64,000 nucleotides of DNA from Streptococcus parasanguinis (GCF_032163505.1 NZ_CP134147.1:2012501-2076500); one strand, 5' to 3'. Numbered from the stretch's first letter, positions 17,712 to 26,127 are shown. Notes: generated by a model not told the origin, from the sequence alone. Numbers and translations are program-made.

Positions 17712-17888
17712 AGAGAGTGGGACAAAAGTCCTAGCCTCTCAATTATTTTTGGATTGTCGAGCAAGACGCAGTGGTTGAGCGGGCTCTACTACGCTGATTT
17801 CGTCAGCTTTTTCAACCCTACTCAACTTTGCGGAGGTAGGACGACGAAATCGAATTCTAACGAATTACCGATTTCTGTCCCACTCTCT
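17712..17888. repeat. 177-bp intergenic repeat, copy 1
   Basis: A non-coding element bounded by a perfect 13-base inverted repeat, AGAGAGTGGGACA at 17712-17724 and TGTCCCACTCTCT at 17876-17888. Its left end can fold on itself (GGGACAAAAGTCC), and inside are GCTGA..TCAGC and GTTGAG..CTCAAC pairs, so the whole unit can form a long imperfect hairpin. A second copy of the same length is at 35863-36039 with about eight differences by my count. No open frame or transposase is present. It lies between cls and a lipoprotein gene, whose transcripts could read into it. Confidence 0.9.
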
Positions 17889-17901
17889 CTTGTCTCGTCC
17901 C

Positions 17902-18312
17902 TTATTGCTTGGTCAGGACAATAATCCCTTGATCATCCTCTGCTTGTTCCAAGTCTTCTAGCGACAACTGATTTCCTTCGATCCGATAGCGATAAGGCTC
18001 ATCTCCGATACGCATGGATTGATTGACCGGATCAATACTAACCTCTTTGGCCTCTTCTTCTCCATCAGCATCTTGCACCGTAAACGTGCCTTTTCGACCC
18101 GTCACCACCAAGAGGATCGTATTTTCCTCGTCCTGTCCACGATAACTGCCATCTATGGACACCCCTTCTTTCTGTTCTTCACTCGCTGACGTCACAGTCT
18201 GTGATGAAGCAGACGTCTGTTTGCTCGAAGTCTGTGTCGCTTTTTCTTGCTGGCTACAAGCAGTCAGGAAAAGGGCTACTGCCAAGGTCATTATAGACAT
18301 GATTTTTTTCAT
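17902..18312 (-). CDS. Small lipoprotein of unknown function
   Basis: A 136-residue protein with a lipoprotein signal peptide: basic MKK, hydrophobic IMSIMTLAVALFL and lipobox LTAC with the cysteine at residue 19. A Ser/Thr/Gln-rich spacer follows, then a compact acidic domain (GSYRGQDEENTILLVVTGRKG). The ATG at 18310-18312 has AAAGGAG nine bases upstream; a start 14 codons earlier would spoil the signal peptide. It is probably surface-anchored. I do not recognise the C-terminal domain. It has a near-consensus promoter of its own. Confidence 0.85.
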   Translation of the reverse strand: MKKIMSIMTLAVALFLTACSQQEKATQTSSKQTSASSQTVTSASEEQKEGVSIDGSYRGQDEENTILLVVTGRKGTFTVQDADGEEEAKEVSIDPVNQSMRIGDEPYRYRIEGNQLSLEDLEQAEDDQGIIVLTKQ

Positions 18313-18355
18313 TAAGATCGACTCCTTTCGCCATAACCGTATACCATCTACCACC

Positions 18356-18384
18356 AGTATACGCTAAGAAAGTCTCTAGGTCAA
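18356..18384 (-). promoter_or_regulatory. Promoter of the small lipoprotein gene
   Basis: Minus strand: -35 TTGACC (18379-18384), 17-base spacer, -10 TATACT (18356-18361). It overlaps the region just after the folC stop. Confidence 0.8.
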
Positions 18385-18388
18385 TTGT

Positions 18389-19621
18389 TTACCCCTCTAA
18401 TAAAAATGCCCTTACTTCCGCAATAAAATACAAGGATCCTGTCACAAATAAGACTTCATCTGAAGGACTCTGATCCATAAATTCTTTGATATAGGCCTTG
18501 TAGTCAGCTACATAGGGCAGGTCTTGTCGGTCGCCTTGTGCCACCACTTCCCCGTAATGGAAGGTCGTCAAAATCAATTCAGCTTCCGGCAATCCCGCTT
18601 GAAGCGTTTGGAGCATCCCGCTATAATCTTTTCGCTTGAGGGCTCCAAATAAAATCTTCACGCGCTTTCCTGCTAAGCTGTTGGCAAACTCGATCAAGCG
18701 CAACATAGCATGAGGATTATGGGCGCCATCCAGATACACCTGGTCGCCAAACAACTCTAGACGTCCCGGCCACCGCGTCTCTTGTAAGGCCAGCTTGACC
18801 TGATCCATATCCACTTCTTGATCTTGGCCTTCCATATAGAGGAAAAAGGCTTCTAGAGCTACTGCAGCATTTTCCCGTTGGTAATCACCCTTCAAACCCA
18901 GAGACGGCAAGACAAGTTCCACACGTTCATTCCAAAAACGGTCCTGCTCTAACCCAAAATCTTTCTGGAAGGCGTGGAGAGCCACAGCCAATTGCTCCGC
19001 TTTTTCTTGACAAACAGCTATAGCATCATCCGACAAGGGACCCACAACAGCTGTCTTGCCCTTCTTAAAGATTCCTGCCTTTTGCTGGGCGATTTCCGCA
19101 ATCGTCCCTCCCAGTGTTTCCTGGTGATCCAGGCCAACCGAAGTGATCACTGCGATCTCTCCCGTCACTACATTGGTCGTATCTAGAAGCCCTCCGATAC
19201 CAACTTCCAGCAAGACCACATCCACAGCTTGTTCCTTAAAATACAAGAGAGCCATGAGGCAGATAATCTCAAAATAAGAGAGTTGGTCCTGGGTTTGAAG
19301 CAAGGTCTGCTCCATTTGTTGGACTTCTTGGCCAATCCGAGTAAAAGCTTCATCTGAAATCGGCTGATCCCCAATACAAATCCGATCATGGATACTGATC
19401 ATATGAGGAGAAGTAAAGGTCCCAACCTTCTTTCCGTGAGCCATCAATAATTGACGCAGAAAGGCGATTGTGGATCCCTTCCCATTGGTTCCTGTCACAT
19501 GAAGAATCGGATAAGCCTTATCTGGCCTCCCTAAAAGGCTCACTGCCTGCTCCATACGATCCAGGCCCGATCGAAAATTCAGACCGATCCGACTATTCAT
19601 CCATTGCTCAATCTTATTCAC
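18389..19621 (-). CDS. folC: Bifunctional folylpolyglutamate synthase / dihydrofolate synthase
   Basis: A 410-residue Mur-ligase-fold ATPase that adds glutamate to folates and, in bifunctional forms, makes dihydrofolate. Visible signatures are the ATP-binding HVTGTNGKGST (residues 41-51), the folate-loop area FTSPHMISIHDRI, VLLEVGIGGLLDTTNVV and the C-terminal LDGAHNPHAM. Length is typical. It lies between the lipoprotein gene and the hairpin-rich gap, with no clear operon partner. Confidence 0.94.
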   Translation of the reverse strand: MNKIEQWMNSRIGLNFRSGLDRMEQAVSLLGRPDKAYPILHVTGTNGKGSTIAFLRQLLMAHGKKVGTFTSPHMISIHDRICIGDQPISDEAFTRIGQEVQQMEQTLLQTQDQLSYFEIICLMALLYFKEQAVDVVLLEVGIGGLLDTTNVVTGEIAVITSVGLDHQETLGGTIAEIAQQKAGIFKKGKTAVVGPLSDDAIAVCQEKAEQLAVALHAFQKDFGLEQDRFWNERVELVLPSLGLKGDYQRENAAVALEAFFLYMEGQDQEVDMDQVKLALQETRWPGRLELFGDQVYLDGAHNPHAMLRLIEFANSLAGKRVKILFGALKRKDYSGMLQTLQAGLPEAELILTTFHYGEVVAQGDRQDLPYVADYKAYIKEFMDQSPSDEVLFVTGSLYFIAEVRAFLLEG

Positions 19622-19706
19622 ATCTTCCTCCTAAAAGAAAAAAGCGACAAAACCTCTTCTGACGTTTGCGCTCCTTTCTTTTGTAGTTATTTCTTTCTCA
19701 TTTTTA

Positions 19707-19832
19707 CAGCAAGTCCATCGGACTTACTGCTTTTTCTTATTTCTTAAAGCAGGGCTAAAAACATCCACCGGATGTTTCAACTCTTTCTAGTTTCTAGGAG
19801 TTGAGGTGATACAGTCTCCCAGACTGTATCAC
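19707..19832. repeat. Chain of four short hairpins after the DUF1292 gene
   Basis: In about 125 bases there are four inverted repeats. They are CAGCAAGTCC-ATC-GGACTTACTG (19707-19729, one mismatch), AAACATCC-ACC-GGATGTTT (19759-19777), AACTC..CTAG-TTT-CTAG..GAGTT (19779-19802) and GTGATACAGTCT-CCC-AGACTGTATCAC (19806-19832). The last contains the stop codon of the DUF1292 gene. Three of the four have three-base loops. Only the first is followed by a T-run, and that is on the plus strand. There is no gene in the gap 19622-19828. Confidence 0.8.
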
Positions 19833-20134
19833 TCCTCCATAAAGCTGTTGAAGACTTCTTCGATCATATCCCATTCTGCATCTGAGTCTTCTGGGATTGG
19901 TTGAAGGTCGCCTTCTGTTCCGTCTTCGTTTTCTGTAAATGAATAAGCTTGGATTTCAACTTCGCCGTTTTCATCTTCTTCTGCATTTGCAGGGATCAAA
20001 AGGACATAGTTTTTCCCAAATTCTTCTTTGCCATCAATGGTCAAAAGAATTTCAAACAAGGTTTCAGTTCCTTGTTCGTCCACCAATGTGATTAATTCAC
20101 GTTCTTCATGGTCGTGGTTATGATCATGTGCCAT
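19829..20134 (-). CDS. DUF1292 family protein (UPF0473)
   Basis: A 101-residue, strongly acidic protein of the DUF1292 family. It starts [13 protein letters not shown], has the family core [19 protein letters not shown] and [13 protein letters not shown], and ends FNSFMEE. Function is unknown. It is the third gene of the conserved ireB–ruvX–DUF1292 operon of streptococci and relatives, 22 bases after ruvX. The histidine-rich start is common in this family. The stop codon is embedded in a strong 12-base-pair hairpin. Confidence 0.9.
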   Translation of the reverse strand: MAHDHNHDHEERELITLVDEQGTETLFEILLTIDGKEEFGKNYVLLIPANAEEDENGEVEIQAYSFTENEDGTEGDLQPIPEDSDAEWDMIEEVFNSFMEE

Positions 20135-20156
20135 ACTATTCTTCCTCGTTTTCTTT

Positions 20157-20576
20157 CTAAAAATTGCGATCTAAATAATTTTGTAAAATAAGCTGCGCCG
20201 CTAACTTATCAATAACTTTTTTGCGTTTGCTACGGCTAATATCTGCTTGCTCAATCAACATCCGCTCTGCAGCAACTGTCGTCAACCGTTCATCTTGGTA
20301 GTCGACTGGCAACCCAAACTTTTCAGCAATCATTGCGCCATAAGCCTGACTAGCTTCCACACGCGGTCCGCTGGTGTTGTTCATGTTTTTCGGCAAGCCC
20401 ACAACAAAACGGTCCACCTTATATTGAGCCACTAATTCGGCTAAGCGCTCCAAACCGAATTCTTTTTTGTCTTCATCGATTTGGATGATTTCAAGACCCT
20501 GAGCTGTAAAACCGAGAGGATCACTCACAGCAACCCCGACGGTCTTTGAGCCAACATCCAATCCCATAATTCTCAT
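20157..20576 (-). CDS. ruvX: Putative Holliday junction resolvase / 16S pre-rRNA nuclease YqgF
   Basis: A 139-residue RNase-H-fold protein of the YqgF/RuvX family. The first strand holds the catalytic Asp in [34 protein letters not shown] is the second motif, and [14 protein letters not shown] supplies the conserved acidic residue. Related proteins mature 16S rRNA and may act on Holliday junctions. Its ATG overlaps the ireB stop by one base (TAATG), showing translational coupling. Confidence 0.93.
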   Translation of the reverse strand: MRIMGLDVGSKTVGVAVSDPLGFTAQGLEIIQIDEDKKEFGLERLAELVAQYKVDRFVVGLPKNMNNTSGPRVEASQAYGAMIAEKFGLPVDYQDERLTTVAAERMLIEQADISRSKRKKVIDKLAAQLILQNYLDRNF

Positions 20577-20842
20577 TAGAGGTCTATTCCTTGCCCTTTC
20601 AAATAATAACGTACCAATTCTTCAACGATTTCATCTCGTTCATATTTACGAATTTGGTTCCGTGCATTATTATAACGAGGTACATAGGCAGGATCACCAC
20701 TGAGTACGTATCCTACGATTTGATTAATTGGATTGTAGCCTTTTTCATCCAGTGACAAGTAAACATCTTTCAAGGTCTCGCTAATTTCCTTACGATTTGA
20801 ATCATCAAGATTAAAACGTACTGTTTCATCTGTAAATCCCAC
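20576..20842 (-). CDS. ireB: IreB family regulatory phosphoprotein
   Basis: An 88-residue DUF965/IreB protein. In enterococci IreB is phosphorylated by the Ser/Thr kinase IreK on N-terminal threonines and opposes cephalosporin resistance. Here the matching N-terminus is [11 protein letters not shown] with threonines at 4 and 7, and the core [45 protein letters not shown] is typical. The start is GTG (20840-20842) after GAGGG. It is the first gene of the ireB–ruvX–DUF1292 operon. Confidence 0.92.
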   Translation of the reverse strand: MGFTDETVRFNLDDSNRKEISETLKDVYLSLDEKGYNPINQIVGYVLSGDPAYVPRYNNARNQIRKYERDEIVEELVRYYLKGQGIDL

Positions 20843-20872
20843 AAGAACACCCTCTTTCCTTAGAATATTACT

Positions 20873-20901
20873 ATTATACCATAATTAAGAGTTTTCCACA
20901 A
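20873..20901 (-). promoter_or_regulatory. Promoter of the ireB–ruvX–DUF1292 operon
   Basis: Minus strand: -35 TTGTGG (20896-20901), 17-base spacer, extended -10 TGG-TATAAT (20873-20878). Confidence 0.8.
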
Positions 20902-20966
20902 CGGCCAAGCCCTTGATTTTACGGCTTTTTCAAGCATTTTTGAGCTATTTTAGCTAAACTGTTTTT

Positions 20967-21563
20967 TTATTTTTGCTCACTTGCTCCAGCATTGATAAGA
21001 TTGTCCGCAAATTGACTCGGTGTCAACTTCAACAACTCTGGTAAGTGATTGTTTTTGAAGTAAGTCATGCCTTCGGCCTTCTTCACATCCATCGCTTCAA
21101 AGTCATAGGTGATCGTTACCTTGTATTCATTCTCGTTTTCCAAGGTTAAATCAGCTGTGAAACCTGGCACTGTCAAAGCTTCCTTAAAGGCATCGTCCTT
21201 GTTAAAGGATTCTCTCAATTGCTTTTGTGCTTCCTCGACTCCAACCTGTTGGATCCCTTTTTTCAACTCCTCATCGGTTGCCGTCACATTGATGGTCTCC
21301 AATTTTTTAAAGGTATTCCCCACATAGGTGACGATTTGCGTCTGTTGTGTCCCCTTGTCATCTTTTGGAAAAACAAAGGTTCTAGTGATGACTTTATTTT
21401 CTTCAGCTTTTTGTAGGATACTCTTATTATCCTTTTGCAGCTGCTCTGCTTTTGCTTGGATTGCCTTTTGTTCACTTGAAGTTGGCGTTTTCGCTTGTTT
21501 TTTTTGACCGCATCCAGTCAAACACAAGGCAAGTGCACCCAATAAGAAGATTTTCCTTTTCAT
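20967..21563 (-). CDS. YehR-like lipoprotein (DUF1307)
   Basis: A 198-residue lipoprotein with signal peptide MKRKIFLLGALALCLTGC (cysteine 18). The mature part has a lysine/glutamine-rich helical start and the DUF1307/YehR pattern: TRTFVFPKDDKGTQQTQIVTYVGN, VTATDEELKKG, FKEALTVPGFTADLTLENENEYKVTITYDFEAMD. The biological role of this family is not established. It stands alone between spx and the ireB operon. Confidence 0.87.
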   Translation of the reverse strand: MKRKIFLLGALALCLTGCGQKKQAKTPTSSEQKAIQAKAEQLQKDNKSILQKAEENKVITRTFVFPKDDKGTQQTQIVTYVGNTFKKLETINVTATDEELKKGIQQVGVEEAQKQLRESFNKDDAFKEALTVPGFTADLTLENENEYKVTITYDFEAMDVKKAEGMTYFKNNHLPELLKLTPSQFADNLINAGASEQK

Positions 21564-21661
21564 TTTCCATTCCTTACTAGTTATTGTTTTCTAAAATATT
21601 GTATCATAGATTTCGTAAAATGGCGCAGTAAACTGCTTTTCATTCCGATTTTTAACAAGAA

Positions 21662-21692
21662 AAAATCAGAAACACATTGTTTCTGATTTTCA
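21662..21692 (-). terminator. Terminator after spx
   Basis: AAAATCAGAAACA-CAT-TGTTTCTGATTTT is a perfect 13-base-pair stem (21662-21690); on the minus strand it ends in a TTTTTTC tract. Confidence 0.8.
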
Positions 21693-21698
21693 ATCGCT

Positions 21699-22097
21699 TT
21701 AAAGAGCTGCACGCATCCGCGCTTCTGCATTTTCTACATTTCGAACTGATCGTGGCAAGAAGGCACGAATATCGTCTTCTTTGTAGCCCACTTGGAGACG
21801 TTTGTCATCTACCAAGATCGGACTTTTAAGAATACGAGGTGTTTCCATGATGATGTCAATGACTTCATTGACACTCAAGTCTTCGATGTCCACTCCTAGA
21901 TTTTTAGCGTATCGATTTTTTGAAGAGACAATACTTGCCACTCCATTTTCAGTCTTTGTAAGGATATCCAATAATTCTTCTTTGGTGATCCCTTCCTTAC
22001 CGAGGTTTTGTTCTTTATAAGTTAGCTGGTGAGCGTTGAGCCAAGTCTTTGCTTTTTTACAGCTGGTGCAACTTGACACTGTATAAATTTTAATCAT
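21699..22097 (-). CDS. spx: Spx-family transcriptional regulator
   Basis: A 132-residue ArsC-fold regulator that binds RNA polymerase alpha-CTD and controls oxidative and disulfide-stress genes. The redox switch CTSC (CxxC, cysteines 10 and 13) is present after MIKIYTVSS, along with RILKSPILVDDKRLQVGY and the C-terminal RAFLPRSVR typical of Spx. Streptococci carry two paralogues (SpxA1, SpxA2); which one this is cannot be decided here. It is monocistronic with its own promoter and terminator. Confidence 0.93.
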   Translation of the reverse strand: MIKIYTVSSCTSCKKAKTWLNAHQLTYKEQNLGKEGITKEELLDILTKTENGVASIVSSKNRYAKNLGVDIEDLSVNEVIDIIMETPRILKSPILVDDKRLQVGYKEDDIRAFLPRSVRNVENAEARMRAAL

Positions 22098-22117
22098 GCA
22101 TGCACTCCTTTCGCTAC

Positions 22118-22144
22118 ACGATAATACTATCGTATTAAATTATA
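22118..22144 (-). promoter_or_regulatory. spx promoter with an inverted repeat at the start region
   Basis: On the minus strand extended -10 TGT-TATAAT (TATAAT at 22139-22144) is followed at once by ACGATA-GTAT-TATCGT (22118-22133), a six-base-pair inverted repeat placed over the transcription start. It could be an operator. Confidence 0.55.
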
Positions 22145-22184
22145 ACACAAAAACCATCAGTCTAGCGACCTATTTTGAAAAAAA

Positions 22185-23330
22185 TTAATCTTCAATTTCA
22201 ATCGCGTCATCTAAATCTAGAGTTACTTCTTCTACGACAGGAGCTGCTTCTTCAGTTTTATCAAGGGTTTTCACTGCTTCGTCTTCTTCGATCAAACCAA
22301 AATGAACCCGAACCTTGTGGTCGATTTCGTCAAAAATTTCTGGGTGGTCAGCCAAGAATTTCTTAGCATTTTCAGATCCTTGACCAATCTTCTCGCCATT
22401 ATATGAGTACCACGCACCAGCTTTTTGGATGATATCCAAATCTGTTGCAATCTTCACCAATTCACCCGTACGTGAAATTCCTTCCCCGTACATGATTTCA
22501 ACCATGGCTTCTTTGAACGGTGGAGCTACCTTGTTCTTCACAACCTTGATCTTGGTTTCCTTACCAACGTTGGTATCTTTTTGGTCCCCAGTACCCTTGA
22601 TTTGAGTGTTTCCACGAACATCGAGACGGACAGAAGCGTAGAATTTCAGGGCACGACCACCAGGTGTGGTTTCAGGGTTCCCAAACATGACCCCAACTTT
22701 TTCACGCAATTGGTTGATAAAGATGGCAATGGTCTTGGTCTTATTGATCGAAGCTCCAAGCTTACGCATAGCTTGGCTCATCATCCGAGCTTGCAAACCA
22801 ACGTGGCTATCTCCGATATCTCCATCGATTTCCGCACGTGGGACCAAGGCCGCAACAGAGTCGACAACCACCAAATCAACCGCACCAGAGTCGATCAATT
22901 TACCAGCAATTTCAAGTCCTTGTTCCCCTGAGTCTGGTTGAGACAAGAGAAGTTCGTCGATATTGACCCCAAGAGCTGCTGCATAAGATGGATCCAAAGC
23001 GTGCTCGGCATCGATAAAGGCAGCAATGCCTCCTTCTTTCTGTGCTTGCGCTACTGCATGGAGGGCAACGGTTGTTTTACCAGATGATTCTGGACCATAG
23101 ATTTCGATGATCCGACCTTTTGGATAACCACCAGCACCCAAGGCAATATCAAGCGCCAAGGAACCAGAGCTCATGACTTGAACTTTTTGCTCTGCACGTT
23201 CGCCCAGACGCATGATCGATCCCTTACCAAAATCCTTTTCGATCAACTTCAGGGCATCATTGAGCGCTTTTTCACGCTCATCTCCAAATTTCTTAGAGAT
23301 ATCATCTAATTTTTTCTGTTTTTTCGCCAT
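22185..23330 (-). CDS. recA: Recombinase RecA
   Basis: A 381-residue RecA. The Walker A motif GPESSGKTT is at residues 79-87, Walker B is [10 protein letters not shown], and loop L1/L2 regions ([24 protein letters not shown]) are intact. The C-terminal tail is acidic ([10 protein letters not shown]). It catalyses strand exchange in repair and in natural transformation. It follows cinA by about 120 bases and can be transcribed both from the competence promoter of cinA and from its own extended -10. AGGAG lies upstream of the ATG at 23328-23330. Confidence 0.98.
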   Translation of the reverse strand: MAKKQKKLDDISKKFGDEREKALNDALKLIEKDFGKGSIMRLGERAEQKVQVMSSGSLALDIALGAGGYPKGRIIEIYGPESSGKTTVALHAVAQAQKEGGIAAFIDAEHALDPSYAAALGVNIDELLLSQPDSGEQGLEIAGKLIDSGAVDLVVVDSVAALVPRAEIDGDIGDSHVGLQARMMSQAMRKLGASINKTKTIAIFINQLREKVGVMFGNPETTPGGRALKFYASVRLDVRGNTQIKGTGDQKDTNVGKETKIKVVKNKVAPPFKEAMVEIMYGEGISRTGELVKIATDLDIIQKAGAWYSYNGEKIGQGSENAKKFLADHPEIFDEIDHKVRVHFGLIEEDEAVKTLDKTEEAAPVVEEVTLDLDDAIEIED

Positions 23331-23449
23331 TCTTTTCTCCTATGTTTTTGCCATACAGGAAATGCATGCAACTCATCGACATTTTCCGTCCTTTGAAAGG
23401 CTCATTTCCTATCCATTTTTAGAATTATTCTTCATTTGGCACAAGCTTC

Positions 23450-23455
23450 ATTATA
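23450..23455 (-). promoter_or_regulatory. recA internal promoter (-10)
   Basis: Extended -10 TGG-TATAAT on the minus strand overlaps the cinA stop codon (TAA inside TATAAT). No good -35 at 17 bases, so it relies on the TGn extension. It would give recA basal expression outside competence. Confidence 0.55.
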
Positions 23456-24719
23456 CCAAATTTTCACCATTTAATACAGCCAAGCGTACCAAATTAAAGG
23501 CATGAAGAACTGCAATTTCGCGGACATCCGCCCGGCTACGTCCAGCGATATTAACTTGAACACTATCCACTCCGTTTGGAGTTGCAAGTCCGATAAAGAC
23601 AGTCCCTGCTGGATGTCCTTCCAGGCTATCTGGTCCCGCAACTCCGGTCAGGCTAACACCATAATCGGATCCTGTTAACTTACGGGCCTGTGAAGCCATA
23701 GCTTGAGCGGTAAAATGAGACACCACTCCATGTTGCTCTAACTCTTGAGCTGGAATAGACAACATCTTGCTTTTTTCTTCCAGACTATAGGTGACAAAAC
23801 CACCCGCGAAGATGCTGGACGCCCCTGAAAAATCTGCCAAAGTCGCTTGAAAAAGGCCGGCCGTCAGGCTTTCTGCAGCTGTAATGGTCTTACCAGTCCG
23901 TTTCAAGAGATCAAAGGCAACCTTAGCCATCGAATTGTCATCCCCATAACCGTAAAACAACTCTTGCAAGGGTTGATGATCCAGGGTGTGGCGTGATAAG
24001 ATTTCCTTTTCTAAGACATCGAGCTTAGCATCTGCTGAAGCTTGATCCTTCGCCTTTGTAGACAGACGCAAGGTCACTTCTCCCGTCTTGGCATAAGGAG
24101 CCACCGTCGGATCACTCTGCTCCTCAATGATATCGGCTAGGATCGTAACCAACTGGCTTTCCCCAATCCCAAAGAAGCGCAAGACTCTTGAAAAGAGCTG
24201 TTCCCCTGTTGTCAAATGAGGCACCAATTGTTCGTTGACCATGGGCTTCAACTCACTTGGTGGACCCGGTAGAACGACATAGGTCACACCGTCGACTTCA
24301 ATCAAACCTCCAACCGCGAGACCTGTACGGTTTTGAAGGGGGATTGAACCAGCAATCATTTGTGCTTGTCGCTCATTATTGGGCGTCCGGACATAATCAG
24401 GGCGACTCGCAAAGAAGGTATCGAGTTTGGCAAGCGCTGTCGGATCAAAAACCAGTTCCTTCCCTAAAAACTTAGCAAGGGTTTGCTTGGTCAAATCATC
24501 CTCTGTTGGACCAAGTCCACCGCATAAAACCACCAAATCACTGCGTTTTGAAGCTGTCTCAATGGTCGAGAAGAGACGACCTTCATTGTCTCCTACCGCC
24601 ACATGATAATAGACATCAATCCCTAAACTAGCTAATTTTTCAGACAAGAATTGAGCATTAGTGTTGACAATTTGTCCTGTTAAAATTTCTGTTCCAACTG
24701 CAATAATTTCCGCCTTCAT
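23451..24719 (-). CDS. cinA: Competence-damage inducible protein CinA
   Basis: A 422-residue CinA. The N-terminal molybdopterin-binding-like domain is seen as [19 protein letters not shown] and [18 protein letters not shown]; the C-terminal nicotinamide-nucleotide amidase-like domain as [29 protein letters not shown] and [24 protein letters not shown]. The ATG at 24717-24719 has GGGAGG four bases upstream; an earlier GTG would add four residues and consume that site. In pneumococcus CinA is a late competence protein that interacts with RecA. It is driven here by a ComX box and co-transcribed with recA. Confidence 0.95.
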   Translation of the reverse strand: MKAEIIAVGTEILTGQIVNTNAQFLSEKLASLGIDVYYHVAVGDNEGRLFSTIETASKRSDLVVLCGGLGPTEDDLTKQTLAKFLGKELVFDPTALAKLDTFFASRPDYVRTPNNERQAQMIAGSIPLQNRTGLAVGGLIEVDGVTYVVLPGPPSELKPMVNEQLVPHLTTGEQLFSRVLRFFGIGESQLVTILADIIEEQSDPTVAPYAKTGEVTLRLSTKAKDQASADAKLDVLEKEILSRHTLDHQPLQELFYGYGDDNSMAKVAFDLLKRTGKTITAAESLTAGLFQATLADFSGASSIFAGGFVTYSLEEKSKMLSIPAQELEQHGVVSHFTAQAMASQARKLTGSDYGVSLTGVAGPDSLEGHPAGTVFIGLATPNGVDSVQVNIAGRSRADVREIAVLHAFNLVRLAVLNGENLV

Positions 24720-24737
24720 GGTGCCTCCCACTTATAC

Positions 24738-24745
24738 TATTCGTA
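24738..24745 (-). promoter_or_regulatory. ComX (SigX) competence box upstream of cinA–recA
   Basis: TACGAATA, the exact eight-base com/cin-box recognised by the competence sigma factor, lies about 20 bases before the cinA ATG on the minus strand. It marks cinA–recA as late competence genes. Confidence 0.88.
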
Positions 24746-24790
24746 ATTTTCATTTCATTTTAACACAATTTCCTAAATTATTTAAAAAAC

Positions 24791-24832
24791 AGATTGAAGA
24801 TAAAGTCCATTTTGGACAACTTTCTTCAATCT
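24791..24832. terminator. Bidirectional terminator-like hairpin upstream of cinA
   Basis: AGATTGAAGA (24791-24800) pairs with TCTTCAATCT (24823-24832); inner GTCC/GGAC also pair. The plus side ends in TTTTTCTTTT and the minus side in GTTTTTT. No obvious gene ends here on either strand. Confidence 0.6.
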
Positions 24833-24849
24833 TTTTCTTTTAGAGTATA

Positions 24850-24997
24850 AAGTAAAAAATTCTTAGAAACACTATTACATCAACATTCCTAAGAGTTTTA
24901 ACTATGTGGTAATCAACTTCTAAAGGGCTATTTTCTATTGTTGATAGAGCTTATCTATATTCTGAAGCAACCATACCGAGCGGTTGCTTTTTTACTT
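24850..24997 (+). ncRNA. Possible small RNA (structure and terminator only)
   Basis: The segment ends in a good Rho-independent terminator but contains no open frame, and the next gene has its own promoter downstream of that terminator. Internal pairs include TCTTAG..CTAAGA (from about 24880) and ATCAAC..GTTGAT (24911-24945). A weak -10-like TATAAA stands near 24846. Evidence for transcription is indirect. Confidence 0.35.
24964..24997 (+). terminator. Orphan Rho-independent terminator
   Basis: AAGCAACC, a nine-base loop, GGTTGCTT and a T-run (TTTTTT) read on the plus strand. There is no plus-strand gene upstream within the preceding 20 kb, so it must end a small RNA or a premature leader transcript. 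Confidence 0.75.
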
Positions 24998-25037
24998 CTT
25001 TCTTGATCTAAAAGCCTTCTTCTGGCTCTAATTCTTG

Positions 25038-25066
25038 TTGTTTCCCCTCATTTTTTGTGATACAAT
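25038..25066 (+). promoter_or_regulatory. Promoter of the S66 peptidase gene
   Basis: -35 TTGTTT (25038-25043), 17-base spacer, extended -10 TGA-TACAAT (25061-25066), 30 bases before the ATG. Confidence 0.75.
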
Positions 25067-25095
25067 AGCATCAATTTTTTCTAGGAGGATGAGAT

Positions 25096-26127
25096 ATGGT
25101 TTCTACTATTGGTATTATAAGTTTATCTAGTGGGATTATCGGAGAGGACTTTGTCAAGCACGAAGTGGACTTGGGGGTCCAACGACTCAAAGACCTGGGA
25201 CTCAATCCTATCTTTTTACCTCATTCACTAAAAGGCTTAGACTTTATCAAAGAACATCCTGAAGCTCGTGCGGAGGATTTGATTCAGGCCTTTTCTGATG
25301 ATAGCATCGACATGATCTTATGTGCCATCGGTGGAAACGATACCTATCGTTTATTGCCCCATCTTTTTGAAAATGACCAACTACAAAAGGTTATCAAACA
25401 AAAGATTTTTCTTGGCTTCTCGGATACGACCATGAACCATCTCATGTTGCATAAACTAGGAATCAAGACCTTTTACGGGCAATCCTTTTTAGCAGACATT
25501 TGTGAGTTAGACAAAGAAATGTTGCCATATAGCCGCCACTACTTTAAAGAATTAATTGAGACTGGTAGAATCTCAGAAATCCGCCCTAGTAACGTTTGGT
25601 ATGAGGAACGGACTGATTATAGTCCCAAGGCTCTGGGAACACCTCGTGTCAGCCATGCAAATACAGGTTTTGACTTGTTACAAGGCAATGCTCAATTTGA
25701 GGGAGAAATCCTCGGTGGTTGTCTTGAGTCTCTCTATGATATTTTTGACAACTCTCTACACGCAGACAGCACAGACCTCTGCCAAAAATACAAACTTTTC
25801 CCTGACTTATCCAACTGGGAAGGAAAGATTCTATTGCTAGAAACAAGTCAAGAAAAGCCTGAACCTGATGATTTCAAAAAAATGTTGCGGACTTTAAAGG
25901 ACACGGGTATATTCGAGGTCATCAGTGGACTATTGGTCGGAAAACCTATGGATGAAACTTTTTATGACGACTATAAAGAGGCACTATTGGATATCATTGA
26001 TAGCAATATCCCGATTGTCTATAATCTGAATGTCGGACACGCAACTCCAAGAGCAATTGTCCCATTCGGAGTCCATGCCCATGTAGATGCAACGGAGCAA
26101 GTCATTCGCTTTGACTATAACAAATAA
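25096..26127 (+). CDS. S66 family peptidase (LD-carboxypeptidase/MccF-like)
   Basis: A 343-residue S66-family protein. Known members cut L,D-peptide bonds of cell-wall peptides or inactivate peptide-nucleotide antibiotics such as microcin C (MccF). The nucleophile-elbow region reads LCAIGGNDTYRLLP (near residue 77-90), followed by FLGFSDTTMNHLMLHKLG, and the C-terminal histidine motif is VGHATPRAIVPFGVHAHVD. At the place where MccF has the catalytic serine this protein seems to have threonine. AGGAGG precedes the ATG by seven bases. It is monocistronic, with its own promoter and terminator, and has no signal peptide, so it acts in the cytoplasm. Confidence 0.85.
   Translation: MVSTIGIISLSSGIIGEDFVKHEVDLGVQRLKDLGLNPIFLPHSLKGLDFIKEHPEARAEDLIQAFSDDSIDMILCAIGGNDTYRLLPHLFENDQLQKVIKQKIFLGFSDTTMNHLMLHKLGIKTFYGQSFLADICELDKEMLPYSRHYFKELIETGRISEIRPSNVWYEERTDYSPKALGTPRVSHANTGFDLLQGNAQFEGEILGGCLESLYDIFDNSLHADSTDLCQKYKLFPDLSNWEGKILLLETSQEKPEPDDFKKMLRTLKDTGIFEVISGLLVGKPMDETFYDDYKEALLDIIDSNIPIVYNLNVGHATPRAIVPFGVHAHVDATEQVIRFDYNK

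Larger units (their letters stand above)
24746..25095. other. Gene-free stretch between cinA and the S66 peptidase gene
   Basis: No convincing open frame in 350 bases. It holds a bidirectional hairpin (24791-24832), an AT-rich stretch with smaller inverted repeats, an orphan plus-strand terminator (24964-24997) and then the promoter of the S66 peptidase gene. A small RNA is possible. Confidence 0.6.
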
